Positions 15,471-22,113 of a DNA stretch of 22,113 nucleotides are shown piece by piece. Numbering within the stretch: the first letter of the stretch is position 1; every line of letters starts with the position of its first letter. Source of the DNA: Bacteroidota bacterium (lineage in GTDB: Bacteria; Bacteroidota; Bacteroidia; Chitinophagales; Chitinophagaceae); contig JAEWIW010000366.1 of assembly GCA_023386855.1 (NCBI GenBank), positions 1 to 22,113 of the forward strand, given 5' to 3'. The position numbers and the translations under genes were made by a program. The notes beneath the pieces are model-generated. The model was not told where the DNA came from and ran no database searches. It was given only the letters and a program-made list of their open reading frames with translations.

Positions 15471-16651
15471 GAGTTCTATTTGTAGCAAATACTTTTCCAA
15501 GCCCGGATAAACTGAATACAGGTGCTTTTAATTTAAGGGGAGTCCAGAACTTACTGAAAGCCGGTGTCGATGTTAAAGTGGTACACTTCCGTTCCTGGTC
15601 GCCCAAAAAGAAAGTCATTTCACACTATCCTATCGATGGTGTTGAAGTGACTGCCATAGCACTTCCTTATTTTGTTGGTCTTTCGCCACGGCTTCTTTCT
15701 GCCAACCTCTGGTTGTACAGAAAAATGTTTGATGGCATTTTTAAAAAATATTTTTTAAAAAATACTGATATCATTCATTCTGTTGGAGTGGGCCATGCAG
15801 GTATTATCTGCGGTTTCATTGCAAGAAAATATGGTATTCCGCATGTAGCTCAATGCATAGGTTCTGATGTCAATATCATCCTTCCACAGATTGCGAAATT
15901 TGCAGGAGTTAAAGGATGGAACAAGGGTGTTGATATTTTCGTAGGCAACAGCAAGGAGTTAAGAGATCATATTCACAAATTGTACCCATCGTCCAGGGCC
16001 GAAGTTATTTACCGCGGTGTAAACCTCCACGAGTTCCATCCTGTACAGGAGCCAAAAAATGGACAGAAAAATTACATCACGGTGACGTACCTCGGCGGTT
16101 TATCACCAAAGGAAACCAAGCCCTTTGGTATGGATCAGAAAGGAGGTATTACCCTGCTGAAAGCGTGGGAGAAATTTAAACAGGATAATCCCGCATCAAA
16201 TGCATCCCTGCAATTTTGCGGGCCTAACGTAAACAGCGGGATCATTGCATCCATCTTGCAAAAAGATCCTTCTTCAATACAAGTTAATGTTGTGGGACCC
16301 ATGGACCGGAAGAAGGTCGCATCATTATTGCAACAGTCGCAGATCGTTGTATTGCCAAGCATGTTTGAAGGGTTGCCCAACGTGGCCATGGAAGCAGCAG
16401 CCAGTGGCGCTGCGCTGGTGGGTACAAAAGTGGGCGGTATCCCTGAAGTGATCATGGAGGGAAGAAATGGCTACCTCATAGATCGAAAAGATGCAGATCA
16501 GATCGCCGACAAGCTCAGCCAGCTCATAAACGATCAAAATATTTTAAGTTCCTTTCAAAAAGAAAGCCGCCGTTTCATGGAAGAAAGATTTGATTCCAGG
16601 CAGTTTGCAGAAGGATATATCAACATTTATAAAGAATTAACCAGGAAGTAA
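15467..16651 (+). CDS. GT4 family glycosyltransferase
   Basis: A 394-aa retaining-type GT-B enzyme. The N-terminal lobe begins MRVLFVANTFPSPDK, the acceptor-side glycine loop is LNTGAFNLRG, and the C-terminal donor domain has LPSMFEGLPNVAMEAAASG with the classical E-x7-E pair E301/E309, followed by GGIPEVI and NGYLID. All diagnostic features of CAZy GT4 are present and the length is normal. The start is GTG, overlapping the preceding stop by four bases, which couples its translation to the ATP-grasp gene; no better start exists, because the M-R-V-L-F strand must begin here. It is expected to add one sugar to the lipid-linked repeat at the cytoplasmic membrane. The segment 15737-15763 is very AT-rich but stays in frame. 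Donor sugar and linkage cannot be predicted. Confidence 0.92.
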   Translation: MRVLFVANTFPSPDKLNTGAFNLRGVQNLLKAGVDVKVVHFRSWSPKKKVISHYPIDGVEVTAIALPYFVGLSPRLLSANLWLYRKMFDGIFKKYFLKNTDIIHSVGVGHAGIICGFIARKYGIPHVAQCIGSDVNIILPQIAKFAGVKGWNKGVDIFVGNSKELRDHIHKLYPSSRAEVIYRGVNLHEFHPVQEPKNGQKNYITVTYLGGLSPKETKPFGMDQKGGITLLKAWEKFKQDNPASNASLQFCGPNVNSGIIASILQKDPSSIQVNVVGPMDRKKVASLLQQSQIVVLPSMFEGLPNVAMEAAASGAALVGTKVGGIPEVIMEGRNGYLIDRKDADQIADKLSQLINDQNILSSFQKESRRFMEERFDSRQFAEGYINIYKELTRK

Positions 16652-16653
16652 TC

Positions 16654-17772
16654 ATGAAACCAAAGGTCTGTCAGTTTACCATCATACACAGGCTTGAAGA
16701 TGAGAGGATCTTTCATAAGGAATGTAAATCGCTTGCAAAGCAGATGGACGTTACCCTAGTATCCACATCTGATGAAACAAAAGAACACCAGGGTATTCAT
16801 GTTGTAGGCATTGGGTACCCGAAAGGTGCATGGAAGAGATTTAAAAAGATTTTTTCAGTGATCCCCTTACTGGTAAAACAGAAAGCGGATATCTATCATT
16901 TCCATGATCCCGAGCTTATTTTCACCGGCTATATTTTGAAGAAATTTTACGGGAAGAAAGTAGTATACGATGTTCATGAACATTATACTATGAAGTTCCT
17001 CGGTAGGGATTTTGGAAAAATGTCGCTGATCAAAAAGCCCATGATCAAGATATGGACCTGGCTGGAATCCTATATTGGAAACAGGATGGACATGGCTGTA
17101 GCAGCGGATTCTGTTACTGTTCAGCAGTTCAGTAAAACCAAATCTATTGTCATTGGAAATTTTCCTCCGCTGAGTTTTGTCAATGGGATTGAACCAAAAG
17201 GTGTTGTTGAAAAAGACGAAGAATTCAGGGTTGTGTATGTGGGCGCCATTCATGAAATGCGTGGCTTGCGCAAATCAGTAGAAGCAATAGAGAAAGTAAA
17301 GTATAAAAATATAAAGCTGCATATCATTGGTGATTGCAAGTTTCCTGAACTCACCAGGCTGTTTCAATCCAGCGAAAGAGTAGTGTTCCATGGAAGAATT
17401 CCATGGGAAAAGCTCAACCTGGAATTAAAGAAATGCCATGTGGGTTTGGCCTTGCTTCAACCTATACCGGGATTTTTATATTATCCCGGTGAGAATATTG
17501 TTAAGCTGTTTGAATACGCAGGAATGGGGATACCCTACCTGATCAGTAACTTTCCAAGGCTGACCAACTTCGTTAATAAAAATGGAGGTGGTCTGTTAGT
17601 GGATCCTACCGATACAGATGCTATTGCCCGTGCTATTGAACGGTTGTACGAAGATAATGAGCTGTACCAGCGTTTAAGCAGGGAAGGAATCGCTATGGTA
17701 AAAAATCAATTTAACTGGGACCTGCAGGAAGAGAAATTAATCAACGCGTACCAGGAAATCCTTTCGAAATGA
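16654..17772 (+). CDS. GT4 family glycosyltransferase
   Basis: A 372-aa GT-B protein of the GT4 type. The N-terminal lobe contains YHFHDPELI and VVYDVHEHY, a signature of one GT4 subgroup common in Bacteroidota polysaccharide loci. The C-terminal lobe has VYVGAIHEMRGL (phosphate/nucleotide loop), the acidic donor-site pair in GENIVKLFEYAGMGIP (E280 and E287) and the usual GGLLVDPTDTDAIARAI motif. It starts two bases after the previous glycosyltransferase and its stop overlaps the next start by four bases (ATGA), so it is tightly coupled. It is expected to extend the lipid-linked oligosaccharide on the cytoplasmic face. The specificity is unknown. Confidence 0.92.
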   Translation: MKPKVCQFTIIHRLEDERIFHKECKSLAKQMDVTLVSTSDETKEHQGIHVVGIGYPKGAWKRFKKIFSVIPLLVKQKADIYHFHDPELIFTGYILKKFYGKKVVYDVHEHYTMKFLGRDFGKMSLIKKPMIKIWTWLESYIGNRMDMAVAADSVTVQQFSKTKSIVIGNFPPLSFVNGIEPKGVVEKDEEFRVVYVGAIHEMRGLRKSVEAIEKVKYKNIKLHIIGDCKFPELTRLFQSSERVVFHGRIPWEKLNLELKKCHVGLALLQPIPGFLYYPGENIVKLFEYAGMGIPYLISNFPRLTNFVNKNGGGLLVDPTDTDAIARAIERLYEDNELYQRLSREGIAMVKNQFNWDLQEEKLINAYQEILSK

Positions 17773-18566
17773 AAATTATCATATCACACGATGTAGACCA
17801 TCTCCGTATGGGGGAGCATCTTAAGGATACTTTTCTTGGTGGAAGCATTCTCCGGACCGCCAAAGGACTTTTGAAAAGTTCCATCAGCTTTTCACAGGCC
17901 ATGAAACGGTTTTCCCTGGAATTGAACAGGGTAAAGGAGCTACATGAATTCAATGCACAATACGGTGTAAGAGAGACCTTCTTTTTTGGAATGCGGAAGG
18001 GACTAAATCTTTCGTATGAGTACAATGATGCTTTTCCGTTAATTAAATATTTGCTCGACAATGATGTGCTGGTAGGCTTACACGGAATGGGGTACAATTC
18101 TATTGAACTGTTGAAGGAAGAAAGAGACCGGATCGCATCTGTACTTCCGGTAAATTACCCATTAGGGATCAGGAACCATTACCTGCGCAAGGATGCAAAT
18201 ACATTATCCATCATGGATAAGCTGGGATTTGTTTTTGATTCAACGGATTACCACCTGGTGGCACCACATAAAGTAGGCAATATGTGGGAAATCCCTATTA
18301 GTGTGATGGATGCAGGATTTATTTCCCATTATAAAAATGATATGGATCTGCTGAAACAGCAGACTGCCGCTAAACTGAATGAGGCAATGCAGTTATCTCT
18401 TCCTTTCTTTGTGATCAATTTTCATGATGCTTATTTCAATGAAGGTTATCCCGACTTTCATAAATGGTACACCTGGCTGGTACCTTATTTAAAAGAAAGA
18501 GATTTCCGGTTCATTAATTTTTCTGAAGCTATAAAAGAATTAAATGCGGATCTTATACATAAGTAA
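17769..18566 (+). CDS. Polysaccharide deacetylase-like protein (CE4/NodB-related), cytoplasmic
   Basis: A 265-aa protein that resembles the deacetylase-like (beta/alpha)7 barrel family seen in Bacteroidota glycan loci. The first motif is SHDVDH (6-11), where the Asp replaces the NodB motif TFDDG. The second is GLHGMGYNS (103-111), with His105 in the position of the first metal ligand; the canonical second His of HxxxH is Asn. IRNHYLR (134-140) and INFHDAY (216-222, H219/D220) supply further candidate catalytic residues. There is no signal peptide, so it should act in the cytoplasm on a nucleotide sugar or lipid-linked intermediate rather than on finished polymer. It overlaps its neighbours on both sides (4 bp and 23 bp). 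The family is distant from biochemically characterised CE4 enzymes, so a deacetylase activity, possibly exposing an amine for acylation, is only probable. Confidence 0.7.
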   Translation: MKIIISHDVDHLRMGEHLKDTFLGGSILRTAKGLLKSSISFSQAMKRFSLELNRVKELHEFNAQYGVRETFFFGMRKGLNLSYEYNDAFPLIKYLLDNDVLVGLHGMGYNSIELLKEERDRIASVLPVNYPLGIRNHYLRKDANTLSIMDKLGFVFDSTDYHLVAPHKVGNMWEIPISVMDAGFISHYKNDMDLLKQQTAAKLNEAMQLSLPFFVINFHDAYFNEGYPDFHKWYTWLVPYLKERDFRFINFSEAIKELNADLIHK

Positions 18567-19782
18567 ATACGTAATTCTCCCGGAGTACGGCGCTGCAACA
18601 AGGCAGTACTTTATATCCAGGGCCTTGTCTCAAATGGATGATAATGAAGTCATGCTTGTGGGCTCAAGATCAACATTGGGGAAGGTTCCGCCATTCAAAG
18701 GTTTGTTCAGGTCAACATCTGAAGGGAGACTGAAAATGGTTACCCTCAACGGTCCGGCGGTTACTGCAGGCTTTAACCTGAAAAGGTTAATGAGCTGGAT
18801 AACTTTTGAAAAGAACCTTCGTCAATTCAAAATGTATATCAAGTCGTTCAAGCCTGACGTGGTGATTGTTTCATCATTATCGATCCTTACTTTCCTGACC
18901 GGCGTATTTTTGAAGCGCTGGTTGAAAATTCCGCTGGTGATCGAGATCAGGGATATCTATCCATTGACGCTTGTTGAAGTTGGTAATTACAGCCGCTTTC
19001 ACCCTGCTGTGCAATTGTTGAAAAGAGTTGAAAAAATTGGATATCAAAATGCGGATCTTATACTGAGCACCCTTCCCAATGCATCGGAGCATATCCGTTC
19101 AGTGATCAAAAAACCATTTAAATTTAAATGGCTTCCTATGGGTGTTGACCAGGCTTATTTTGATGAGCATGATACCAGCATCAGGCATGATTTCCGAAAG
19201 GATGATGAATTCTGGATTTGCTATGCCGGAACCATTGGAGTGGCCAACGCACTGGATACAATGTTTGAAGCAGCGGCAAGGCTTGAATCATCACATCCTT
19301 TGATTCGCTTTGCTATTATCGGTGAAGGACCACTCAAAGAAAATTTCGTTCAGAAATATGGACATCTTAAAAACCTGGTGTTCTTTCCTGCCGTAGGTAA
19401 ACAGGAACTGCAATCTTACCTGTTGGATATGGACCTGTTGGTGAACACCATTTTAAATAAATCGATCTATCGTTTTGGCGTTAGTCCTAACAAATGGATG
19501 GATTATATGTATTCCGGCCGGCCCATGTTGGTAGCGTATAATGGATACCGTTGCATTCTGAATGAAGCGGGATGCGGTAAATTTGTTGAAGCGGGTAACG
19601 TGGACGCGCTGGTAAATGGCATCCTTGAGTTTTACAGCATGGATAAGAAACAGCTTGATGAAATGGGCGCACGTGGAAAGCAATACCTGATCGATCATCA
19701 TGATTACCGCATATTGTCGTCCGAACTCTATAATTCTTTAAAACAATTAACTAAATCTCAAAAATCGCTGGTTGATGAATAA
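18544..19782 (+). CDS. WbuB-like GT4 glycosyltransferase
   Basis: A 412-aa GT-B glycosyltransferase. The opening MRILYISKYVILPEYGAATRQ, the segment VIEIRDIYPLTLVEVG, and YQNADLILSTLPNASEHI resemble the WbuB/WbpH-like GT4 branch, whose members often transfer deoxy- or amino sugars such as N-acetylfucosamine. The donor domain has CYAGTIGVANALDT and FGVSPNKWMDYMYSGRP (S314-N316-K317), where the usual Glu after NK is Asp320. The start ATG lies 23 bases inside the upstream gene, but the first beta-strand requires it and the overlap is in a different frame. It ends overlapping the next gene by eight bases. It probably adds the last or an intermediate sugar. The exact donor is uncertain. Confidence 0.88.
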   Translation: MRILYISKYVILPEYGAATRQYFISRALSQMDDNEVMLVGSRSTLGKVPPFKGLFRSTSEGRLKMVTLNGPAVTAGFNLKRLMSWITFEKNLRQFKMYIKSFKPDVVIVSSLSILTFLTGVFLKRWLKIPLVIEIRDIYPLTLVEVGNYSRFHPAVQLLKRVEKIGYQNADLILSTLPNASEHIRSVIKKPFKFKWLPMGVDQAYFDEHDTSIRHDFRKDDEFWICYAGTIGVANALDTMFEAAARLESSHPLIRFAIIGEGPLKENFVQKYGHLKNLVFFPAVGKQELQSYLLDMDLLVNTILNKSIYRFGVSPNKWMDYMYSGRPMLVAYNGYRCILNEAGCGKFVEAGNVDALVNGILEFYSMDKKQLDEMGARGKQYLIDHHDYRILSSELYNSLKQLTKSQKSLVDE

Positions 19783-20830
19783 TATAAAATTTGTAATTGT
19801 TGGTATTGGCGCCATTGGAAAGCGTCATGCCCATATGGTGCTGGGAACACCCGGTGCTGAACTGGTTGCCATGGTCGATCCTGTTTCTACTAAACGTGAT
19901 GGGTTCGAGGCATTAAAACCGTTTCCACTATTTTCTTCAATTGAAGAGTTTTTTGAATCCGGCCTTGAAGCGGATGTTGTAAACATCTGTACACCTAACG
20001 GCCTGCATGCACCCCTTGCGATCAAAGCGCTGAAGCAGGGCTACCATGTAGTGATAGAAAAGCCCATGGCATTATCGAAGAAGGATTGTGAAGATGTGAT
20101 CTTTACAGCGTTGAAAATGTCAAGGCAGGTATTCGTTGTAAAACAGAACAGGTACAGTCCTCCGAGCAAATGGCTCAAGGAAGTGGTGAGCAATAAAACT
20201 ATTGGTGAAGTGTTAATGGTGCAGGTAAATTGTTACTGGAACAGGGACGACCGTTACTATACCCCTGGAAACTGGAAAGGTACATTATCCCTTGATGGAG
20301 GTGCATTGTTCACACAGTTCTCACACTTCATTGATATCATGTACTGGATCTTCGGTGATGTTAAGAACATACGCAGTGTTTTTGCAAATTATACGCACCA
20401 GCACAATACAGAGTTTGAAGATTCCGGCTTTGTACAATTTGAATTCATCAATGGTGGAATGGGCTCCATTAACTTCTCTACCGCCGTTTGGGATACCAAT
20501 ATGGAATCATCCATCACTGTGGTGGGCTCCAAAGGATCAGTAAAGGTAGGCGGACAATACATGAACGAAATTGAATATTGTCATGTTGACAATTATGTAA
20601 TGCCTGAACTTCCTCCTACCAATCCTCCCAACGATTATGGACCTTTCAAAGGAAGTGCGGCCAATCACCATTATGTAATTGAGAATGTGATCAACACGTT
20701 GAATGGAAGGGATACCATCACAGCAAATGCCCTTGAAGGTTTGAAAGTGGTGGATATTATAGAAAGGATTTATGAATCAAGAAATATTGCCCAGTTAATG
20801 GGAAAGAGCAGTTTAAAATTGGCAAATTAA
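19775..20830 (+). CDS. wbpB: WbpB/WlbA-like UDP-N-acetylglucosaminuronate 3-dehydrogenase (Gfo/Idh/MocA)
   Basis: A Gfo/Idh/MocA oxidoreductase of 351 aa. The N-terminal NAD-binding motif GIGAIGKRH is at residues 10-18, followed by the EKP motif (E95-K96-P97) and KQNRYSPP (123-130), and the active-site His184 in QFSHFIDI. KQNRYSPP and the segment DDRYYTPGNWKGTLSLDGG are typical of the WbpB/WlbA group, which oxidises the C3 hydroxyl of UDP-GlcNAcA to a 3-keto sugar. The ATG at 19775 is preferred to a TTG three bases upstream. It overlaps the upstream glycosyltransferase by eight bases and is one base from the WbpD-like gene. In the known pathway the next enzyme is the aminotransferase WbpE, then WbpD. 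WbpE is not in the window, so it must be encoded outside, unless the sugar follows another route. Confidence 0.9.
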   Translation: MNNIKFVIVGIGAIGKRHAHMVLGTPGAELVAMVDPVSTKRDGFEALKPFPLFSSIEEFFESGLEADVVNICTPNGLHAPLAIKALKQGYHVVIEKPMALSKKDCEDVIFTALKMSRQVFVVKQNRYSPPSKWLKEVVSNKTIGEVLMVQVNCYWNRDDRYYTPGNWKGTLSLDGGALFTQFSHFIDIMYWIFGDVKNIRSVFANYTHQHNTEFEDSGFVQFEFINGGMGSINFSTAVWDTNMESSITVVGSKGSVKVGGQYMNEIEYCHVDNYVMPELPPTNPPNDYGPFKGSAANHHYVIENVINTLNGRDTITANALEGLKVVDIIERIYESRNIAQLMGKSSLKLAN

Positions 20831-20831
20831 T

Positions 20832-21407
20832 ATGAGCAATTATTACGCACACGAAACAGCGGTGATCGATGAAGGCTGCGAGATCGGCGAAGGAAGCAAG
20901 ATCTGGCATTTTGCCCATATCATATCGGGTGCCCGCATTGGAAAGAACTGTATTGTAGGCCAGAATTGCGTCATCTTCAACGATGTTGTCCTGGGCAATA
21001 ATGTTAAGATACAGAATAACGTATCGGTGTATACCGGTGTAACCTGCGATGATGATGTTTTTCTTGGACCAAGCTGCGTTTTCACGAATGTAGTCAATCC
21101 GAGAAGTGCTATCGTTCGCAGGGGACAATATGCCAAAACGCATGTAGGTAAAGGCGCTTCTATTGGTGCCAATGCCACCATTGTTTGCGGCCACGATATT
21201 GGTGAATACGCGTTCATTGGAGCAGGTGCGGTGGTGACAAAAAATATTCCTGCATATGCACTGGTGATAGGAAACCCTGCACGACAGGCCGGATGGATGA
21301 GTGAATATGGACATCGTCTTCAATTCAACGAACAGGGAATTGCAGTTTGTCCTGAAAGCAAAGAGGAATACCAATTGAAAGAAGGAAAAGTTTCCCGCAA
21401 AAAGTAG
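20832..21407 (+). CDS. wbpD: WbpD/WlbB-like N-acetyltransferase for UDP-2-acetamido-3-amino uronic acid
   Basis: A left-handed beta-helix acyltransferase of 191 aa with hexapeptide repeats from about residue 10. [20 protein letters not shown] (60-79), [10 protein letters not shown], and [20 protein letters not shown] are near-signature segments of WbpD/WlbB, which acetylates the 3-amino group of UDP-GlcNAc(3N)A with acetyl-CoA. The terminal region [17 protein letters not shown] is also typical. Length is normal for the family. The gene starts one base after wbpB and is followed 11 bp later by the initiating transferase. With WbpB it predicts a 2,3-diacetamido-2,3-dideoxy-uronic acid in the repeat. 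This supplies another carboxylate in addition to galacturonate and the lactyl ether. A different amino sugar in position 3 or 4 is the main alternative. Confidence 0.92.
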   Translation: MSNYYAHETAVIDEGCEIGEGSKIWHFAHIISGARIGKNCIVGQNCVIFNDVVLGNNVKIQNNVSVYTGVTCDDDVFLGPSCVFTNVVNPRSAIVRRGQYAKTHVGKGASIGANATIVCGHDIGEYAFIGAGAVVTKNIPAYALVIGNPARQAGWMSEYGHRLQFNEQGIAVCPESKEEYQLKEGKVSRKK

Positions 21408-21418
21408 TCGCAGCCAAC

Positions 21419-22021
21419 ATGTATAGGAATATTTTCAAGCGGTTGATTGACCTGTTGGTAAGCCTGGTAGCATTCATTGTTTTGTTCCCTTTATTTTTTG
21501 TGGTGACCATCCTGTTGACCATTGCCAACCAGGGAAAGCCATTTTTCTTCCAGTCAAGACCCGGTAAGCATGAACGCATCTTCAGGGTTATTAAGTTCAG
21601 GACCATGAACGATAGGAGAGATGCAAATGGTCAATTGCTGCCCGATGAAATTAGGTTAACACCTGTGGGAAAATTTGTAAGAAAAACATCCCTTGATGAA
21701 ATACCCCAATTGCTGAATGTTATCATGGGTGATATGAGTCTTGTTGGGCCAAGGCCTTTACTTGTCGACTACCTTCCGCTATATGATGAACAACAAAAGC
21801 GCAGGCATGAAGTAAGACCAGGAATTACTGGTTGGGCACAGGTGAATGGACGCAATGCCATCAGCTGGCAAAGAAAATTTGAGCTGGATATTTATTATGT
21901 TGACCACCTGAGTTTTGGACTTGACCTACGTATTGTATGGATGACATTGCTGAAAGTTGTAAAGTCTGAGGGTATCAGCTCTGCAACATCGGCAACCATG
22001 GAGCGGTTTACGGGTAATTAA
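21419..22021 (+). CDS. Initiating monotopic phosphoglycosyl transferase (PglC/WcaJ family)
   Basis: A bacterial sugar transferase of 200 aa, the small form without the N-terminal multi-span region of WcaJ. A single N-terminal hydrophobic segment (about 8-36) with a helix-breaking Pro24 fits the reentrant membrane helix of PglC. The catalytic domain has VIKFRTM (57-63), the DE dyad D93-E94 in [21 protein letters not shown] (104-115), and [18 protein letters not shown] (133-150). It should transfer a sugar-1-phosphate, probably an N-acetylated hexosamine or diamino sugar, from UDP to undecaprenyl phosphate, thereby starting the repeat unit at the cytoplasmic face. It lies at the end of the glycan-building genes, 11 bp after wbpD and 13 bp before a membrane protein. 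The exact sugar is not decided by the sequence. Confidence 0.94.
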   Translation: MYRNIFKRLIDLLVSLVAFIVLFPLFFVVTILLTIANQGKPFFFQSRPGKHERIFRVIKFRTMNDRRDANGQLLPDEIRLTPVGKFVRKTSLDEIPQLLNVIMGDMSLVGPRPLLVDYLPLYDEQQKRRHEVRPGITGWAQVNGRNAISWQRKFELDIYYVDHLSFGLDLRIVWMTLLKVVKSEGISSATSATMERFTGN

Positions 22022-22034
22022 ATCAATAGTGAAG

Positions 22035-22113
22035 ATGGAGAAAGGATTGAACTGGTTAAGCAAAGATTGGTTTTTATCTGCCATGGTACTGGTGTACCTG
22101 CTGGTCATTTTTG
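22035..22113 (+). CDS. N-terminal fragment of a membrane protein (truncated by window end)
   Basis: An ATG at 22035 opens a frame that runs to the last base without a stop, giving 26 codons (MEKGLNWLSKDW then a hydrophobic run LSAMVLVYLLVIF). It looks like a short cytoplasmic N-terminus followed by the first membrane span. It is 13 bp after the phosphoglycosyl transferase, so it belongs to the same transcription unit. The fragment is too short to assign to a family. Acyltransferase, sulfatase or another membrane enzyme of the locus are all possible. Confidence 0.6.
   Translation, partial: MEKGLNWLSKDWFLSAMVLVYLLVIF

Noticed and set aside
15737..15763. AT-rich near-palindromic stretch with A6 and T6 runs (for example 15750-15763), resembling a terminator or slippage site
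   Set aside because: It lies inside a glycosyltransferase in frame, has no GC stem, and encodes a plausible lysine/phenylalanine-rich segment.
20757..21374. 205-codon open frame on the minus strand opposite wbpD
   Set aside because: It is fully antisense to a strongly recognisable WbpD family gene and has no recognisable protein features; hexapeptide-repeat genes commonly yield long antisense frames.
1..22113. CRISPR arrays, tRNA or rRNA genes, insertion sequences, attachment sites
   Set aside because: No regularly spaced repeats, no structured RNA gene and no transposase or integrase were seen; the gene-dense operon leaves little room for them.

Overview
The window is a stretch of a bacterial surface-polysaccharide (capsule, O-antigen or exopolysaccharide) locus. 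It holds twenty complete genes and one truncated gene, all on the + strand. Adjacent genes overlap by up to 23 bp or are separated by at most about 40 bp, so it reads as one long operon with no internal terminator and no gene-free stretch of 300 bases. The moderate GC content, frequent AGG arginine codons, near absence of Shine-Dalgarno sequences and overall protein style point to Bacteroidota, probably a Chitinophagaceae-like organism. That assignment is inference; no rRNA or housekeeping gene is present.

Layout. (1) 25-2103: two sugar-nucleotide 4-epimerases, WbpP-like (UDP-GlcNAc/GalNAc or their uronic acids) and UDP-glucuronate 4-epimerase. (2) 2103-6132: a MurA-like enolpyruvyl transferase, a serine-acetyltransferase-like O-acetyltransferase, a Wzx flippase and a MurB-like reductase. 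(3) 6129-7310: a GT-B glycosyltransferase. (4) 7310-15470: two asparagine-synthetase-like proteins, three ATP-grasp ligases and the Wzy polymerase. (5) 15467-19782: three GT4 glycosyltransferases and a polysaccharide-deacetylase-like protein. (6) 19775-22021: WbpB/WlbA-like dehydrogenase, WbpD/WlbB-like N-acetyltransferase and the initiating phosphoglycosyl transferase. (7) 22035 to the end: the start of a membrane protein.

How it may work together. The phosphoglycosyl transferase would load the first sugar phosphate on undecaprenyl phosphate. Four glycosyltransferases would extend it, giving roughly a five-sugar repeat if each makes one linkage. Wzx would flip the unit and Wzy would polymerise it. 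The sugar genes predict acidic residues: galacturonate, a 2,3-diacetamido-uronic acid (its first and third steps only; dehydrogenase WbpA and aminotransferase WbpE are not in the window) and, most unusually, a lactyl-ether sugar resembling muramic acid made by the MurA/MurB pair.

The most interesting part is the combination of this muramic-acid-like chemistry with five carboxylate-activating, amide-forming candidates: two AsnB-like proteins lacking the glutaminase cysteine and three ATP-grasp enzymes, two of them close paralogs. The working hypothesis is a polysaccharide whose lactyl and/or uronic carboxyl groups are amidated or joined to amino acids, by a route parallel to but distinct from peptidoglycan precursor synthesis. 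The enzyme families are read from the sequence; the product is inference.
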